A stretch of DNA of 64,000 nucleotides from an uncultured Bacilli bacterium. Lineage in GTDB: Bacteria > Bacillota_I > Bacilli_A > RF39 > UBA660. Location of the stretch: assembly GCA_944350495.1 (NCBI GenBank), contig CALVOZ010000003.1, positions 62,001-126,000 on the forward strand. Reading direction: 5' to 3'. A program made the translations under genes and the position numbers. Positions 18,564-26,120 of the stretch are shown in pieces. The notes beneath the pieces were generated by a model. The model ran no database searches, was not told the DNA's origin, and saw only the letters and a list, made by a program, of their open reading frames with translations. Positions within the stretch are counted from its first letter, which is position 1; every line of letters starts with the position of its first letter.

Positions 18564-19355
18564 ATGACATTATATTATGCCTTTGTATTTTTTACTTTTG
18601 GCCTTGTATTTGGTTCATTTTACAATGTAGTAGGTTATAGGCTACCAAAGAAGGAATCGCTTGCGTTTCCTTCTTCTCATTGTACTGTATGTAATCATAA
18701 ATTAGGGCCATTAGAATTAATACCTATTTTTTCATTTATCTTTTTAGGTGGGAAATGTAAAAATTGTAAAACTAAAATTTCATGGTATTATACAGTATTT
18801 GAATTGTTGACAGGAATCTTGTTTATGCTATCTTATTTATTTTTTGGTTTTACACCAAAATGTTTTATGAGTATTGTACTAGTTTCTATTTTGATAATTA
18901 CAATTATAAGTGATTATAAATATTTTATAATTCCAGATGAAATAATTATTGTGGGGGTAATATTAATTGGCATTGCTTCTTTTTTACAAGGAGGATTTAT
19001 AACTAGTAATTTTAATATTATGTTAGCTTTAAAGGAATTTGGATTAACAATGGGGTATGGATTTTTATCATTTGCCTTTATGTTTTTACTTAAATTACTT
19101 GGAGATTTCTTATTTAAAAAAGAGTCAATGGGTGGTGGAGACATTAAATTAATGTTTGTTATTGGTATGGCTTTAGGCTTCCCACTTTCAATTATTTCAG
19201 TATTTTTAGCTAGTTTTATAGCACTTCCGATAGCTCTTGTAATTACATATAAAAATAGTAATCACGAAGTACCATTTGGTCCATTCTTAAGTGTTGCAAC
19301 ATTAATATTATTTTTCTTAAATACTAATGTTTTAGATTTATTAAAGTTATTTTAA
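18564..19355 (+). CDS. pilD: Prepilin peptidase / N-methyltransferase
   Basis: An A24-family aspartic membrane protease that cleaves prepilins before Phe and methylates the new N-terminus. The 263-residue protein has the N-terminal motif GLVFGSFYNVVGYRLP, the zinc-binding cysteines (CTVC and CKNC, about 41-76), and the two catalytic Asp motifs (SDYKYFIIPD and GGGDIKLM). It is polytopic throughout. It follows pilC by 11 bases. Substrates are visible nearby: prepilins at 21068, 21582, 29687 and 30178, all with G-F and Glu5. Confidence 0.94.
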   Translation: MTLYYAFVFFTFGLVFGSFYNVVGYRLPKKESLAFPSSHCTVCNHKLGPLELIPIFSFIFLGGKCKNCKTKISWYYTVFELLTGILFMLSYLFFGFTPKCFMSIVLVSILIITIISDYKYFIIPDEIIIVGVILIGIASFLQGGFITSNFNIMLALKEFGLTMGYGFLSFAFMFLLKLLGDFLFKKESMGGGDIKLMFVIGMALGFPLSIISVFLASFIALPIALVITYKNSNHEVPFGPFLSVATLILFFLNTNVLDLLKLF

Positions 19356-19377
19356 AGGAATATAATCCTTTTTTTTG
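19354..19377 (+). terminator. Terminator after pilD
   Basis: AAAGGA, a 6-base loop and TCCTTT with an eight-T tail. Confidence 0.7.
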
Positions 19378-19380
19378 TAA

Positions 19381-19404
19381 AAAAAAGACTCTCACGAGTC
19401 TTTT
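19381..19404 (-). terminator. Terminator of the pilB-like gene
   Basis: On the minus strand, AAAAGACTC, a GTGA loop and GAGTCTTTTTT. The TGA stop codon of the gene is inside the loop. Confidence 0.8.
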
Positions 19405-20963
19405 ATAATAGCCATTAATTCTTCATCAGATAATTCTTCAGAACTATCTAAATCAAGACTAGCTAAGATATCTTCTAAATCATCAGTACGATCAATTAAA
19501 TCGTCGTTATCATCTTTTTCAGCCTTTTTCTTTGATTCTGAATTTAATTCTTCTAAGGCTTTTAATAATTCATCATCAAGATTATATCCAGAATTTTCTT
19601 TTTCCTTTTCTTCAGGGACTTTATTTTCTTCATGCTTCTCTTCTTTTTTTAGTTCGGTTTTTGGTTCTTCCTTAGGTTCATTTGAAATTAATATTTTTTC
19701 AGGGCCTTTAGAAGATTTCATACTATCTTCAGCAATTTCAATAGCTTTTTGAATGCCTATAATACCATCATCGTTTTCTCCACCTTCAAGGTCAATTAAT
19801 TTAACTAATTCTTCAACTGTTGTAAGACCTTGAGCGACTTTTTCAAGCCCATCTTGTAATAATGATTGAACATCTTGTGAATAAACTAATTTTCTTAGTT
19901 CATCTTTTCGTAGGTTAGCTGTAATTGCATCACGAATAACAGTATTAATAACTAAAACTTCATGAATAGCAATACGACCTTTATAGCCATTATTACAGTT
20001 ATCACAGCCTACAGGTTCATATACGTAGTCAATATCACGATGAAGAGCTCTTTTGAATAAATCTTTTTCATAATCGTTAGCTTCTCTTTTTTTCTTACAT
20101 TTAGAGCAAAGCTTACGTGCTAATTTTTGAGCAACAACACCTTCAAGAGCTGTTGCTAGTAAGTAACGTTCAACATCCATATCAAGCAAACGCTCTATAG
20201 TATTTAAGGCATCATTGGTGTGGATTGTAGATAAAACTAAGTGTCCTGTAATTGATGCTCTAACGGCAATTTTTGCAGTTTCAGTATCACGAATCTCTCC
20301 AATCATTATAACGTTTGGGTCTTGACGTAAAATAGAACGTAAAGCAGCAGCAAAATCTAAGCCAATTTCACTATTTGTTTGTACTTGATTGATACCTTCA
20401 ATGTTCATTTCAACTGGGTCCTCAACTGAAATAATATTTGTTTCTGGTGTATTTAAACGTTGTAACATCGCATAAACAGTAGTAGATTTACCAGAACCAG
20501 TAGCACCTGTTACTAGGATTATACCGTTTGGTAAGCCACATAATTTTATAATTTTTTTATAGTTGGATTCAGAGAATCCCAAATTTTCAATACCTGTGCC
20601 ACTTAAGCTATAGTCCATGATACGAATAACTATTTTCTCCCCTAAATTTGTTGGTAGAGCAGAAACACGCATGTCGAGATTACGATCACCAAATTTGCCT
20701 TTAATAGCACCATCCTGTGGTAAACGCGATTCAGTAATATTCATACCTGCCATAATTTTAATACGAGTTGTTAAATTTTTTTGGAACAAAGCTGGTACTG
20801 CTGAAAAATCTATTAATTCACCATCTATACGAATACGAACCATTGTTCCGTCTTGGCGTGGGTCAAAATGGATATCACTCGCCCCTTTATTAGCTGATTC
20901 CAGTAAAATCGAATTAACAATTTCAACAATCGGAAGTTTTTCGTAGTCAAAAGTTCTAAGCAT
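19392..20963 (-). CDS. pilB: Type IV pilus assembly ATPase, short form with acidic tail
   Basis: A GspE/PilB/ComGA-family hexameric ATPase powering pilus assembly. ATG at 20963 is chosen: AAAGGAG is 9 bases upstream, whereas the TTG three codons earlier touches that site. The protein begins directly at the catalytic N-domain (ASDIHFDP at 28-35) and lacks the T2SSE N1 domain of full-length PilB, as ComGA does. Walker A is GATGSGKS (153-160); also present are the Asp box, the His box (STIHTNDAL), Walker B-type EIRDTETA, and a zinc site (CSKC...CDNC). A Glu/Asp/Lys-rich disordered tail of about 130 residues follows. The gene is convergent with pilCD and stops at TGA, rare here. Confidence 0.92.
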   Translation of the reverse strand: MLRTFDYEKLPIVEIVNSILLESANKGASDIHFDPRQDGTMVRIRIDGELIDFSAVPALFQKNLTTRIKIMAGMNITESRLPQDGAIKGKFGDRNLDMRVSALPTNLGEKIVIRIMDYSLSGTGIENLGFSESNYKKIIKLCGLPNGIILVTGATGSGKSTTVYAMLQRLNTPETNIISVEDPVEMNIEGINQVQTNSEIGLDFAAALRSILRQDPNVIMIGEIRDTETAKIAVRASITGHLVLSTIHTNDALNTIERLLDMDVERYLLATALEGVVAQKLARKLCSKCKKKREANDYEKDLFKRALHRDIDYVYEPVGCDNCNNGYKGRIAIHEVLVINTVIRDAITANLRKDELRKLVYSQDVQSLLQDGLEKVAQGLTTVEELVKLIDLEGGENDDGIIGIQKAIEIAEDSMKSSKGPEKILISNEPKEEPKTELKKEEKHEENKVPEEKEKENSGYNLDDELLKALEELNSESKKKAEKDDNDDLIDRTDDLEDILASLDLDSSEELSDEELMAIIKDS

Positions 20964-21067
20964 TAAATCCAACTCCTTTAGTATTCTTTCTTATTTGGAC
21001 TAGCATTTATCCTTAATATATTATATAATATTATTAGTGTAAATACAATACAAGGGGTGATTATTTG

Positions 21068-21574
21068 ATGAAAAAAAATTGTACTTTTAACAATAAGGGA
21101 TTTATGTTAATTGAAACTTTATTGGTTTCATTAACAATAGCTAGTATATTGATTTATATGTATGCCCAATTCTCAACTATCGATAATTCATATCAAAGAT
21201 TATATCGCTATAATACGGCTGATTCATTATATCGAGTTGGAGTTTTGAGAGAATTTATTTTATATAATAATACCGAATCAAGTTATGTATACAATGGTTT
21301 AGGTGCTAAAAGTGTTGGCTGTGATGATTTTTCTAGTGGTGCCAGTCAAACTTTTTGTAATAAAATTATAACTGCCATTGGGGCTGATAAAATAATATTA
21401 ACTACAAGGGATTTTAATGATGATGACGTATTAGAAGCAGTTGGGTCTAATCGTAAACAAAAGGCTCAAATGGAACGCTATATTAAAGCTATAAATAGAG
21501 AAGGAACTGGTCGATATCGTTTAATAATAATGTTTGATGATAATACAATTGCATCAGTTTTATTTGATAAATAG
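21068..21574 (+). CDS. Prepilin-like protein (minor pseudopilin)
   Basis: A 168-residue protein with a class III signal: short basic leader, then G-FMLIETLLVSLTIAS, with Phe1 and Glu5 of the mature protein, followed by the hydrophobic assembly helix. AGGGGTGA sets ATG 21068 rather than the TTG just before it. The globular part has two Cys (CDD, FCN) and ends in a beta-rich RYRLIIMFDDNTIASVLF. The size and position beside pilB suggest a minor pilin such as ComGD or ComGE. It is divergent from pilB and 7 bases before the next prepilin. Confidence 0.82.
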   Translation: MKKNCTFNNKGFMLIETLLVSLTIASILIYMYAQFSTIDNSYQRLYRYNTADSLYRVGVLREFILYNNTESSYVYNGLGAKSVGCDDFSSGASQTFCNKIITAIGADKIILTTRDFNDDDVLEAVGSNRKQKAQMERYIKAINREGTGRYRLIIMFDDNTIASVLFDK

Positions 21575-21581
21575 GTGATTT

Positions 21582-22109
21582 ATGAAGAAATTAGATAATA
21601 GAGGCTTTACAATAATCGAATTAATTACATCTTTTTCTTTAACAATGGTCATATTAGTCTTTTTGTTTAATATTGTGATAATTTTAAAGGAAAATTTTGT
21701 ATATAACTCTCTAAAGAGTGAATTAATTATCAATCAATCGTTGATGAGCACTGCATTGAATGAAGATTTATATAATGAAGCTACGGGTATTAGTTCAACG
21801 AGTTGCAGTAGTGGCTACGATAAATGCTACAACATAGAATTAAATAATGGGACAACAAGAAAACTTAGTATATCTATGACTAAAGATAAGGTACAGTATG
21901 GAGATTCAGTTTTTTCAAATGAAAATTTAGAAATGCATGAATATAAAGTGTGCTACTATAATTCGTCTTCTCCTTCAGAAAAGAAAGCATTTTTAAGATT
22001 ATATGTAAAATTTAAGTCAGATTTATTTGAAGAACAAAATTTTGGTTTTAACGTGTTGGTGTTATATAATCCCAATGTATTCTCAATTAGTGGTATATCA
22101 GGCTGCTAA
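21582..22109 (+). CDS. Prepilin-like protein (ComGF/PulJ-like minor pilin)
   Basis: A 175-residue protein with leader MKKLDNRG followed by FTIIELITSFSLTM (Glu5 present) and a long hydrophobic helix. The body has CSSGYDKC and ends in GISGC, so disulfides may form outside. The size and placement as second gene suggest a PulJ/ComGF-type minor pilin, but the globular part does not let me choose. It follows the previous prepilin by 7 bases. Its last 12 bases overlap the end of ylbJ on the opposite strand. Confidence 0.78.
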   Translation: MKKLDNRGFTIIELITSFSLTMVILVFLFNIVIILKENFVYNSLKSELIINQSLMSTALNEDLYNEATGISSTSCSSGYDKCYNIELNNGTTRKLSISMTKDKVQYGDSVFSNENLEMHEYKVCYYNSSSPSEKKAFLRLYVKFKSDLFEEQNFGFNVLVLYNPNVFSISGISGC

Positions 22110-22952
22110 AAATATAATAATAAATGTTAGCAAGGCATGTAATAGCCTTACTTTTAAATATTTTAAATAAGAAATATTTAGATCTGCAATAGTGCCATAT
22201 GTCTGTAAATGAACTGAAAAACAACCAAAGGATAAAATAAATCCAAGCAGAGCTGTCTTCAATTTTAAATCATTAAAATTAAGATTAATATAATTTATAC
22301 TCTGTGATATTTCAAATAACATATTTGAAATAGGATTATTAAATAGTGCTGTTAGCATGAAGAAAAAAGATATGACACCTAAAATAAATAAAGAATTATC
22401 AATACTTTTTTTTATGGAGGACTTAAATAACGTAAAAAAAGGATATTTATTTACTTCAGCTATCTTATTGTTGTTCAAGATAATTTTTTTTCGGTAAATA
22501 ATACCTATAAATATACTGGTCAAATAATGGCAAATTAATACTAAAAAAGGTTTATAAGGGATAACCGTTAAAATAAATAGGGGATTGGAAAAATGGCAAA
22601 ACAGTATAAGCTGTTCTAATTCATCTTTATTGATAATTTTTTGTTCATACAAATCCTTGGCGTATATTGCTCCACCGGGAAATCCAGATATCATACTCAT
22701 TATTAAAACGTATGCTGAATTACTTGATAAATAAAAAATTTTCATTAGGGGTCTAAGTAATTTTTTTACTAATTCTAAACCGCCATAATTAATAAAAAAA
22801 GGAGAAATTACCATAAAAGGAAATAGACTCGGAAACATTTTCTTTTCAAATAGAGTTATAGAGCAAATGATACTTGACACAACATTTTCATGATGGGCAA
22901 ATAGTAAAATTACTACTGTTAAAACAACGCTTAGATTAAAATATTTTTTCAT
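22098..22952 (-). CDS. ylbJ: YlbJ-like sporulation-family membrane protein
   Basis: A polytopic protein of 284 residues with the Gate/nucleoside-recognition layout of YlbJ. An N-terminal helix is followed by SLFPFMVISPFFINYGG, MISGFPGGAIYAKDLYEQ and FCHFSNPLFILTVIPYK. These match the FPF, SGYPSGAK and SNPLFI blocks of Bacillus YlbJ, a sigma-E-dependent protein needed for heat-resistant spores. At 284 aa it is shorter than the roughly 400 aa of Bacillus YlbJ. No other clear stage-specific sporulation gene is in the window, so its role here may differ. It ends at TGA and overlaps the prepilin gene tail to tail by 12 bases. Confidence 0.78.
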   Translation of the reverse strand: MKKYFNLSVVLTVVILLFAHHENVVSSIICSITLFEKKMFPSLFPFMVISPFFINYGGLELVKKLLRPLMKIFYLSSNSAYVLIMSMISGFPGGAIYAKDLYEQKIINKDELEQLILFCHFSNPLFILTVIPYKPFLVLICHYLTSIFIGIIYRKKIILNNNKIAEVNKYPFFTLFKSSIKKSIDNSLFILGVISFFFMLTALFNNPISNMLFEISQSINYINLNFNDLKLKTALLGFILSFGCFSVHLQTYGTIADLNISYLKYLKVRLLHALLTFIIIFLAA

Positions 22953-22968
22953 ATTTTATTATATTAAT

Positions 22969-22997
22969 ATAATCGTTACTTCTTGACTATTTGTCAA
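22969..22997 (-). promoter_or_regulatory. Probable ylbJ promoter with TTGAC/GTCAA inverted repeat
   Basis: On the minus strand TTGACA (22992-22997) lies 17 bases from GATTAT (22969-22974). The -35 box is one arm of the short inverted repeat TTGACTATTTGTCAA (22983-22997), so it could be an operator or two opposed -35 boxes. Confidence 0.4.
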
Positions 22998-23054
22998 AAA
23001 AATTATATTCTAATAGTAGAGTATTAATTGTAAGTAATTGTAATGGGAAAAAAT

Positions 23055-23083
23055 TTGACAAAATCATTAAAATGTGTTAATAT
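23055..23083 (+). promoter_or_regulatory. Promoter of the repeat lipoprotein gene
   Basis: A perfect TTGACA (23055-23060), 17-base spacer and TAATAT (23078-23083). The predicted start is near 23090, followed by AAGGGGGGA before ATG 23116. This is one of the best matches to the sigma-A consensus in the window. Confidence 0.75.
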
Positions 23084-23115
23084 AACCCACATCTCATTAA
23101 GAAGGGGGGATTTAT

Positions 23116-24213
23116 ATGAAATTAAAATTTAATATGGAAGCATTTGAAAAATTAGGAAAGAAAAAGCGCTTTTCATTGAAGAAAAAATTGGCTCTTGGAG
23201 TAGCGGCTCTTGGACTAGTTGCAGCGCTTGCAGCATGTGCAGGTGTTAATGACTCACCCGCTCCAAAAGAGCTTCCAGAAGCACCAGAACAAACTTCGGA
23301 GATGAGTACACCCGAACAAGCACCTACTGAAGAATCAACTTTTCAATTATTAGCTGATAGATTAAACATTTCAAATTTGACAATCAATGATAAATTAACT
23401 CCAAGGATCGAAGCAGAAGCAGAAGCTGCTTTAGAAGCTTTAACTCCTAATGGACAAACGACTTACAAACCAAGTGATGTTTTTATTGCACCAGATGGAA
23501 GTGCTTGGGTTAGTAAAGAAGATTACATTAATAATACTCAATCTTCTGAGACAACAGTTGATGTTGCTCCGGGACAATACATTGATAGCGAAGGTAATGT
23601 TTGGGAATCAGAAGAAGCTTATTTAGAGTATATTAAAGGACAAAACAATGAAACTGGCCAAAGCCAAGTTGAAGGCGATTATTATATTGCGCCAGATGGA
23701 ACTGCATGGTCAAATGAAGAAGAGTACAATAAATATATTGCTTCTCAAAATGGTCAAGTTACACCAGATGATGGTACAGGCGAAGTTGTTGAACAAGGTG
23801 AAGGTTATAAAGCACCGGACGGAAGTTATTGGTCAAGCGAAGAAGATTATTTAGCATATATTGCCGCTGAACAACAAAATAACGCTAATGAAACAGTAAT
23901 TCCACCTTCAGATACAACAACTGAAGTTGAAGATAATTCATATTATGAAGCACCAGATGGAACTTGGTGGGAAAGCGAAGAAGATTATTTAGCATTTTCT
24001 AGTTCGAATTCAGTTGGAACTAGTGCTCCAACTGAAGAAACTACTACAGTAGAAGTAGTTCCTGAATCCGATTACACTGAAACTACAGAAGAAGTTCAAA
24101 CGCCAGATATGAGTGGATATTACCAAGATCCAGAAGGTAACTGGTGGGCAAGTGAAGAAGATTATTTAGCATATTTAGCTTCATTAGAAGCAACTACAGA
24201 AAAAACTAGATAA
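23116..24213 (+). CDS. Lipoprotein with six DG..W.S.EDYLAY repeats
   Basis: I do not recognise this protein. It has a basic N-terminus (1-24), a hydrophobic segment and a lipobox LAAC with Cys41. The N-terminus is long for a lipoprotein signal; the region before the hydrophobic core could be shortened by starting at Met7. A Pro/Glu/Thr-rich linker and an Ala/Glu helix (about 96-110) follow. Then come six copies of a 19-residue aromatic motif, about 122-140, 154-172, 189-207, 230-248, 276-294 and 335-353. Typical copies are YIAPDGTAWSNEEEY and YYEAPDGTWWESEEDYLAF. Acidic Ser/Thr/Gln-rich spacers separate them. It has a strong promoter and its own terminator. Related motifs occur in three nearby genes. 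Confidence 0.8.
   Translation: MKLKFNMEAFEKLGKKKRFSLKKKLALGVAALGLVAALAACAGVNDSPAPKELPEAPEQTSEMSTPEQAPTEESTFQLLADRLNISNLTINDKLTPRIEAEAEAALEALTPNGQTTYKPSDVFIAPDGSAWVSKEDYINNTQSSETTVDVAPGQYIDSEGNVWESEEAYLEYIKGQNNETGQSQVEGDYYIAPDGTAWSNEEEYNKYIASQNGQVTPDDGTGEVVEQGEGYKAPDGSYWSSEEDYLAYIAAEQQNNANETVIPPSDTTTEVEDNSYYEAPDGTWWESEEDYLAFSSSNSVGTSAPTEETTTVEVVPESDYTETTEEVQTPDMSGYYQDPEGNWWASEEDYLAYLASLEATTEKTR
23479..24174 (+). repeat. Six-copy protein-level repeat array (Y.APDG..W.SEEDYLAY)
   Basis: The consensus is aromatic-x-x-(A/D)-(P/S)-(D/E)-G-(S/T/N)-x-W-x-(S/N)-x-E-(D/E/A)-Y-x-x-(Y/F/N). Spacing between copies is 32-59 residues. Copies 4, 5 and 6 are closest to one another, suggesting recent duplication. 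The DNA repeats are imperfect, so selection probably acts on the protein motif. Confidence 0.85.
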
Positions 24214-24214
24214 T

Positions 24215-24242
24215 AAAAACTGAGTCTAATCTCAGTTTTTTT
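24215..24242 (+). terminator. Terminator after repeat lipoprotein
   Basis: AAAAACTGAG, a 6-base loop and CTCAGTTTTTTT. Confidence 0.85.
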
Positions 24243-24301
24243 ATTTTGCTTAATTGTTAATAATAAAAAAATATGATATTATTACTATAGTAGGTGATAA
24301 A

Positions 24302-24463
24302 ATGTATCGTGATGAATTTGGAAACGTATGGGCAAGTAAAGAAGATTACCTTGCATACTTAAAAGAACAAGAAAAAGATAATAATGATAATATTTTAAAA
24401 GAATTACTTACAAATTTTACTAAAGTGAACAAAATAAAAGAAAGTGATCAAGATAATGAATAA
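24302..24463 (+). CDS. 53-residue protein with one EDYLAY motif
   Basis: A small protein that opens directly with the motif, MYRDEFGNVWASKEDYLAYL, followed by a charged helix. ATG 24302 is preceded by AGGTGAT and by an extended -10 element TGATATTAT, giving a leader of about 12 bases. An open frame 16 codons longer lacks a ribosome site. There is no signal peptide, so it is probably cytoplasmic, unlike the lipoprotein upstream. It overlaps the next gene by 8 bases. Function unknown. Confidence 0.7.
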   Translation: MYRDEFGNVWASKEDYLAYLKEQEKDNNDNILKELLTNFTKVNKIKESDQDNE

Positions 24464-24683
24464 TGTAAAATATGCTAATTTTAAGAAAATGTATAATTTA
24501 AAAAATATCAATTTAGTTTATGATAATGTTTATCAAAATGTGTTTGCTGGCATGTATTTTTTAATTGTATTAGTGAAAGATGGATTTGCTGGGGTAGCAG
24601 AAATAATTCAAACCGCTGAAGAAGAATACATTGTGAAATTAAAAAGTGATGTTCATCGAGCTTTAAATAAGTTAAAAAAGTAA
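24456..24683 (+). CDS. Small hypothetical protein
   Basis: I do not recognise this 75-residue protein. ATG 24456 overlaps the end of the previous gene, and the site upstream is weak, so translation is probably coupled. It has a central hydrophobic stretch (MYFLIVLVKDGFAGVAEII, about 33-51) that could be a membrane or buried helix, and a Lys-rich end. It lacks the EDYLAY motif of its neighbours. A weak T-run hairpin follows. Confidence 0.55.
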   Translation: MNNVKYANFKKMYNLKNINLVYDNVYQNVFAGMYFLIVLVKDGFAGVAEIIQTAEEEYIVKLKSDVHRALNKLKK

Positions 24684-24697
24684 TTTATTGCTTTTTT
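24674..24697 (+). terminator. Weak terminator
   Basis: AAAAAAG, an A/T loop and CTTTTTT. The stem is mostly A-T, so efficiency may be low. Confidence 0.5.
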
Positions 24698-24743
24698 ATT
24701 TGCTTTATGATATAGTGTACTTGGTAGACACTAGGAGGTTTTT

Positions 24744-25016
24744 ATGAAAAGAGTCAAATATTTAAGCAGCTTTTTTATAGCATTTATTTTAGGAGTTTAT
24801 GTAATGTCAAACTTTGCAGATTTTGATTTAGCTAATAGTATCTCTAATCGTAAAGACGAAAAAGATAATTATTTTCAAGACGAAAATGGAACTTTTTGGA
24901 ATAGTAAAGAAGACTATTTGAAATATAATAAAGATGGATATTTTGTTGCACCAGATGGGACATTTTGGGAAAATGAATATCGTTATGAAGAATCATTGAA
25001 AGCAAAAGATATTTAA
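24744..25016 (+). CDS. Membrane-anchored protein with two EDYLAY-type motifs
   Basis: A 90-residue protein with AGGAGG before ATG 24744. The N-terminal hydrophobic segment (about 7-24, SSFFIAFILGVYVMSN) is a signal anchor, with no lipobox Cys. Two motif copies follow: YFQDENGTFWNSKEDYLKY (about 43-61) and YFVAPDGTFWENEYRYEES (about 66-84). These are the same module as in the lipoprotein at 23116 and the small protein at 24302. Function unknown. Probably displayed outside the membrane. Confidence 0.72.
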   Translation: MKRVKYLSSFFIAFILGVYVMSNFADFDLANSISNRKDEKDNYFQDENGTFWNSKEDYLKYNKDGYFVAPDGTFWENEYRYEESLKAKDI

Positions 25017-25031
25017 AATATATCTTTTTTT
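25004..25031 (+). terminator. Terminator before ylbL
   Basis: AAAAGATAT, a short A/T loop and ATATCTTTTTTT. The ylbL promoter (TGGTATAAT at 25033-25041) follows at once. Confidence 0.7.
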
Positions 25032-25060
25032 GTGGTATAATTTGTAATATAGGTGATTAT

Positions 25061-26059
25061 GTGAATAAGATAATAAATTTTTTAAAGAAAAATTGGCTTG
25101 TTATTTTAATATATGTAATTGTTATATTTGGTTGTACAGTTAAACTGCCATATTATATTGATGCTCCAGGTGGTTTAATTAACGTTGGTGATCGAATTGA
25201 CGTAGATAATAAGTATGAATCAAAGGGTAGTATTAACTTAGCTTATGTTTCAGAATATAGTGTTAATGTTCCAATGCTTATTGCATCATATTTTATTGAC
25301 GATTGGACTTTAAATAAAATTCAAACTAAAGAAGAGGTAGAATTTTATGAAGAGGATTTAGTAAGAAATAAATTGTTAATGCAAGAATCATATAATAATG
25401 CTATTATTTTAGCATTTCAAAAAGCTAATAAAGAAATTGAAATATGTAATACTGAAGTATACATTGCTTATTTATTAGAAGAGGCAGACACTGATTTAGA
25501 AGTAGGTGATAAAATTGTTAAAATTGATAATATTACCATTGATTCTAAACAAACGTTAATAGCTTATTTGAGTACTTTAAATGTAGGTGATACCGTGATA
25601 ATTGATGTGGTAAACAATAATCAAAGTATCAAGAGATATGCTAAAATTATGGAATATGGTGGAAGTAAAATAATTGGTTTTGTCCCAGTAGAAATTAATG
25701 AATTTAAAAGTAATCCTAGTATTAACATTCAAACTGATGCTTCAGAATATGGTCCAAGTGGTGGATTAATGGTAAGTTTAGCTGTATATAATGCTATAAC
25801 TGAAAAAGATATTACCGGTGGATTAACGATTGTTGGTACAGGTACAATTGATTTAGACGGCAATGTAGGTGCAATTGGGGGAATTGAATATAAAATAAAA
25901 GGTGCAGAAAAGAAACATGCTGATATATTTTTTGTTCCAGTTGGTGAAAATTATGAAGAGGCCAAAAAAATTGTTAAAGAAAACAATTATAAGATTAAGT
26001 TAGTTCCAGTTAAAACCTTCGATGAAGCTTTAAATTATTTATTAGAGAATGTTGCATAA
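25061..26059 (+). CDS. ylbL: YlbL/SepM-like PDZ-Lon membrane protease
   Basis: A membrane-anchored serine protease with an N-terminal helix (about 12-30), a PDZ domain (about 120-195) and a C-terminal Lon-type S16 domain. The catalytic dyad is visible as Ser233 in GPSGGLM and Lys278 in GIEYKIKGA. The acidic GxxxLxGxVxxIGG element is also present (IDLDGNVGAIGG). In Bacillus, YlbL is encoded near ylbJ and helps clear DNA-damage checkpoint proteins; in streptococci SepM processes competence peptide (established). GTG 25061 follows AGGTGAT, with the extended -10 TGGTATAAT at 25033-25041. Confidence 0.88.
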   Translation: MNKIINFLKKNWLVILIYVIVIFGCTVKLPYYIDAPGGLINVGDRIDVDNKYESKGSINLAYVSEYSVNVPMLIASYFIDDWTLNKIQTKEEVEFYEEDLVRNKLLMQESYNNAIILAFQKANKEIEICNTEVYIAYLLEEADTDLEVGDKIVKIDNITIDSKQTLIAYLSTLNVGDTVIIDVVNNNQSIKRYAKIMEYGGSKIIGFVPVEINEFKSNPSINIQTDASEYGPSGGLMVSLAVYNAITEKDITGGLTIVGTGTIDLDGNVGAIGGIEYKIKGAEKKHADIFFVPVGENYEEAKKIVKENNYKIKLVPVKTFDEALNYLLENVA

Positions 26060-26082
26060 TAATTTGCAAACATTCTTTTTTT
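26047..26082 (+). terminator. Terminator after ylbL
   Basis: GAATGTTGCA, a loop and TGCAAACATTC with one bulged A, then seven T's. It overlaps the end of the coding region. Confidence 0.75.
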
Positions 26083-26120
26083 ATGTTAAAATATGTAACA
26101 CTTAAGGAGGAATGCTGTTG

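Noticed and set aside
23479-24174. CRISPR-like or tandem DNA repeats
   Set aside because: Repeat units vary in DNA and spacing and keep a protein frame; it is a protein repeat, not a CRISPR array.
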